A stretch of DNA of 33,514 nucleotides, taken from NCBI GenBank assembly GCA_036389455.1, contig DASVPW010000143.1, forward strand, positions 1 to 33,514. The letters are read 5' to 3'. This document shows, in pieces, positions 31,488 to 33,514 of this stretch. The notes beneath the pieces were generated by a model, which worked only from the letters and a program-made list of their open reading frames with translations, searched no databases and had not been told where the DNA came from. Made by a program: the position numbers and the translations under genes. Position 1 is the stretch's first letter. Each line of letters opens with the position of its first letter. Origin of the DNA: JAJKJG01 sp036389455. GTDB taxonomy: Bacteria; Pseudomonadota; Alphaproteobacteria; Rhizobiales; Beijerinckiaceae.

Positions 31488-32942
31488 ATGGCCGACATCG
31501 TCACGCGTTTCGCCCCCTCTCCCACCGGATTCCTGCACATCGGCGGTGCGAGGACGGCCCTGTTCAACTGGCTCTTCGCCAAGAAGCACGGCGGCCGGAT
31601 GCTGCTGCGCATCGAGGACACCGACCGGGAGCGCTCGACCGACGCCGCCATCCAGGCGATCCTCGACGGGCTCACCTGGCTCGGCATCGGTTGGGACGGG
31701 GAGGCGGTGCACCAGTTCGCCCGCGCGGCCCGCCACAGGGAAGTGGCCGAAAGCCTCGTCGCGGCGGGCCGCGCTTACTACTGCTACGCGAGCCCGCAAG
31801 AGCTGGACGAGATGCGGGAGAAGGCGAAGGCGGAGGGGCGGCCCATGCGCTACGACGGGCGCTGGCGCGACCGCGACCCCGCCGAGGCGCCGGCCGGCGT
31901 GAAGCCGGTGATCCGCCTCAAGGCGCCGACCGAAGGCGAGACGGTGGTCGAGGACAAGGTCCAGGGCCGGGTCGTGTGGCAGAACAAGGACCTCGACGAC
32001 CTCGTGCTCCTGCGCTCCGACGGCACCCCGACCTACATGCTCGCCGTCGTCGTCGACGACCACGACATGGGCGTGACCCACGTCATCCGCGGCGACGACC
32101 ACCTCACCAACGCGGCGCGCCAGACGCAGATCTACGAGGGGCTCGGCTGGGACGTGCCGGTGATGGCGCACATCCCGCTCATCCACGGGCCGGACGGGGC
32201 GAAGCTGTCGAAGCGTCACGGCGCGCTCGGCGTCGACGCCTACCGGACCATGGGCTATCTGCCGGCGGCGCTGCGCAACTACCTCGTGCGGCTCGGCTGG
32301 AGCCACGGCGACCAGGAGATCTTCTCGACGGACGAGATGGTCGAGGCCTTCTCCCTCGACCAGGTCGGGCGCTCGCCGGCGCGGTTCGACTTCGCTAAGC
32401 TCGAGAGCCTCAACGGCCACTACATCCGCCAGTCGGACGATGAAGCCCTCATCGCGGCGCTGGAGACGATCCTCCCCGAGCACGGCCCGGCGCGGGGGCT
32501 CGGCGCGGCGTTCCCGCCGGAGCTGCGCGAAAAGCTCCTGAAGGCCATGCCGGGCCTCAAGGAGCGGGCGAAGACCCTGGTCGAGCTCCTCGACAGCGCC
32601 GGCTATCTCTACGCCCGCCGCCCGCTTTCCCTCGACGACAAGGCCGCCCAGCTCGTCCAGAACGGCGGGCGCGAGCGCATCGCCGGCGTCCTCCCGCGCC
32701 TTGCTGCCCTGCCCGATTGGACGGCCGAGACGACCGAGGGCGCCGTGCGGAGCTTCGCCGAGGACAGCGGCCTCAAGCTCGGGCAGGTGGCGCAACCCTT
32801 ACGCGCGGCGCTCACCGGCCGCGCGACCTCCCCGCCCCTCTTCGACGTCATGACCGTGCTCGGCCGCGAGGAAAGCCTCGGGCGGCTCGAGGATCAGGCC
32901 ATCCCGGCGGCATCCATAGGACCTGAGCCGCCGCCGCTTTAA
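31488..32942 (+). CDS. gltX: Glutamate--tRNA ligase GltX
   Basis: 484 residues, class I aminoacyl-tRNA synthetase. The HIGH-like motif is FLHIGGARTALFNW at 15-28, followed by MLLRIEDTDRERS. VTHVIRGDDHLTNAARQ and the KMSKS-like AKLSKRHG are present. The C-terminal anticodon-binding part runs to IPAASIGPEPPPL. ATG 31488 is the family start; the long upstream frame crosses comEC. The gap to comEC is 96 bp and contains both promoters. The gltA gene follows 161 bp downstream on the same strand, so glutamyl-tRNA synthesis and citrate synthase are adjacent, as in many Rhizobiales. Confidence 0.97.
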   Translation: MADIVTRFAPSPTGFLHIGGARTALFNWLFAKKHGGRMLLRIEDTDRERSTDAAIQAILDGLTWLGIGWDGEAVHQFARAARHREVAESLVAAGRAYYCYASPQELDEMREKAKAEGRPMRYDGRWRDRDPAEAPAGVKPVIRLKAPTEGETVVEDKVQGRVVWQNKDLDDLVLLRSDGTPTYMLAVVVDDHDMGVTHVIRGDDHLTNAARQTQIYEGLGWDVPVMAHIPLIHGPDGAKLSKRHGALGVDAYRTMGYLPAALRNYLVRLGWSHGDQEIFSTDEMVEAFSLDQVGRSPARFDFAKLESLNGHYIRQSDDEALIAALETILPEHGPARGLGAAFPPELREKLLKAMPGLKERAKTLVELLDSAGYLYARRPLSLDDKAAQLVQNGGRERIAGVLPRLAALPDWTAETTEGAVRSFAEDSGLKLGQVAQPLRAALTGRATSPPLFDVMTVLGREESLGRLEDQAIPAASIGPEPPPL

Positions 32943-33103
32943 GCCTTTCGGCGTGCTTGAATGCAGTGCAGCAATACGCTACCGAAACCCTCGATTTCCG
33001 ATGCCGTCGAAGCTCGGACGAGGTGGCGGCCGCGCTCCGGGTCACGCCGGAGGGGTGCCACGGAAGGCTTCGCGCAGGCCCTGCCATGAAAGGCGCGCAC
33101 TCC

Positions 33104-33514
33104 ATGAACGGCGCATCGAGCACCCTCATCGCGGACAACAAGCAGATCGAGCTTCCGGTCAAGGCCGGCACCATCGGCCCCGCCGTCGTCGACATCTCGA
33201 AGCTCTACGCCCAGACGGGCCTGTTCACCTACGACCCCGGCTTCACCTCGACCGCCGCCTGCGAGTCGCAGATCACCTACATCGACGGCGACGAGGGCAT
33301 CCTACTCTACCGCGGCTATCCGATCGAGCAGCTCGCCGAGCATGGCGACTTCCTCGAAACCTGCTACCTCCTGCTCTACGGCGAGCTGCCGACCGCCGCC
33401 CAGAAGGCCGACTTCGACTACCGGGTCACGCGCCACACCATGGTGCACGACCAGGTGAACCGCTTCTTCCAGGGCTTCCGCCGCGACGCGCACCCGATGG
33501 CCATCATGGTGGCC
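33104..33514 (+). CDS. gltA: Citrate synthase GltA, 5' part (cut by window end)
   Basis: The first 137 codons of a type II citrate synthase, the enzyme that condenses acetyl-CoA with oxaloacetate. The translation begins MNGASSTLIADNKQIELPV and continues GPAVVDISKLYAQTGLFTYDPGFTSTAACESQITYIDGDEGILLYRGYPIEQLAEHGDFLETCYLLLYGELP, the highly conserved N-terminal region. The frame is open to the last base. ATG 33104 gives the usual family N-terminus with GAAAGG ten bases upstream; ATG 33086 is also in frame and adds six residues. The catalytic His/Asp residues lie beyond the window. Confidence 0.95.
   Translation, partial: MNGASSTLIADNKQIELPVKAGTIGPAVVDISKLYAQTGLFTYDPGFTSTAACESQITYIDGDEGILLYRGYPIEQLAEHGDFLETCYLLLYGELPTAAQKADFDYRVTRHTMVHDQVNRFFQGFRRDAHPMAIMVA

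Noticed and set aside
1..33514. CRISPR array, IS element, prophage or rRNA genes
   Set aside because: No regularly spaced direct repeats with spacers, transposase or integrase genes, or rRNA-like sequence were seen.

Overview
The window is high-GC DNA from an alphaproteobacterium, most likely of the Rhizobiales (Hyphomicrobiales) and perhaps near Methylobacteriaceae, Microvirga or Salinarimonas. The evidence is the sdhE-mfd / recG neighbourhood, an alphaproteobacterial SOS box (GTTC-N7-GTTC) upstream of ssb, an IalB-family protein, an L-malyl-CoA-lyase-like gene beside hspQ, a chromosomal ku gene, and comEC / gltX / gltA together. Genus cannot be settled without a search. No rRNA, tRNA, CRISPR array, prophage or insertion sequence was seen.

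Layout. 1-3768: four co-directional genes (GH1-like glycosidase, SDR, TatD nuclease, metallo-beta-lactamase-fold hydrolase) with touching or overlapping ends. 3921-4722: a MNT nucleotidyltransferase / HEPN pair behind an AT-rich leader, with lower GC than its surroundings, so probably an acquired toxin-antitoxin-like cassette. 4817-6994: ku (minus) diverges from a gene for a BRCT + MerR-like HTH + TPR protein. Their intergenic region carries a perfect 20-bp palindrome and regularly spaced GACTC sites. 7092-8565: CoA-ester lyase, then hspQ and a bidirectional terminator. 8586-11478: IalB-family secreted protein (minus), then a degenerate acyl-CoA-synthetase-like protein and a receiver-like protein without its phospho-acceptor. 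11514-17677: sdhE and mfd on the minus strand, divergent from recG. 17835-22529: a minus-strand series reading glmU, glmS, small membrane protein, PilZ protein, DUF502 membrane protein. 22717-26495: opgG-opgH for periplasmic glucans. 26508-29057: SDR and ssb (minus), then a crotonase-family gene (plus). 29091-33514: comEC (minus), divergent gltX, and the start of gltA, cut by the window end.

Functionally most of this is core chromosome: DNA repair and recombination (ku, mfd, recG, ssb, comEC), cell-envelope precursors (glmS, glmU, opgGH), and central carbon metabolism (malyl-CoA lyase-like, gltA, sdhE). The least ordinary parts are the ku / BRCT-HTH-TPR divergent unit with its candidate operator array, the MNT-HEPN cassette, and the two degenerate proteins at 9729-11478. 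Two large palindromic intergenic elements of different families (15073-15189 and 17694-17813) flank the mfd/recG block. I see no clearly new multi-gene system. The ku-linked unit is the best candidate for follow-up.
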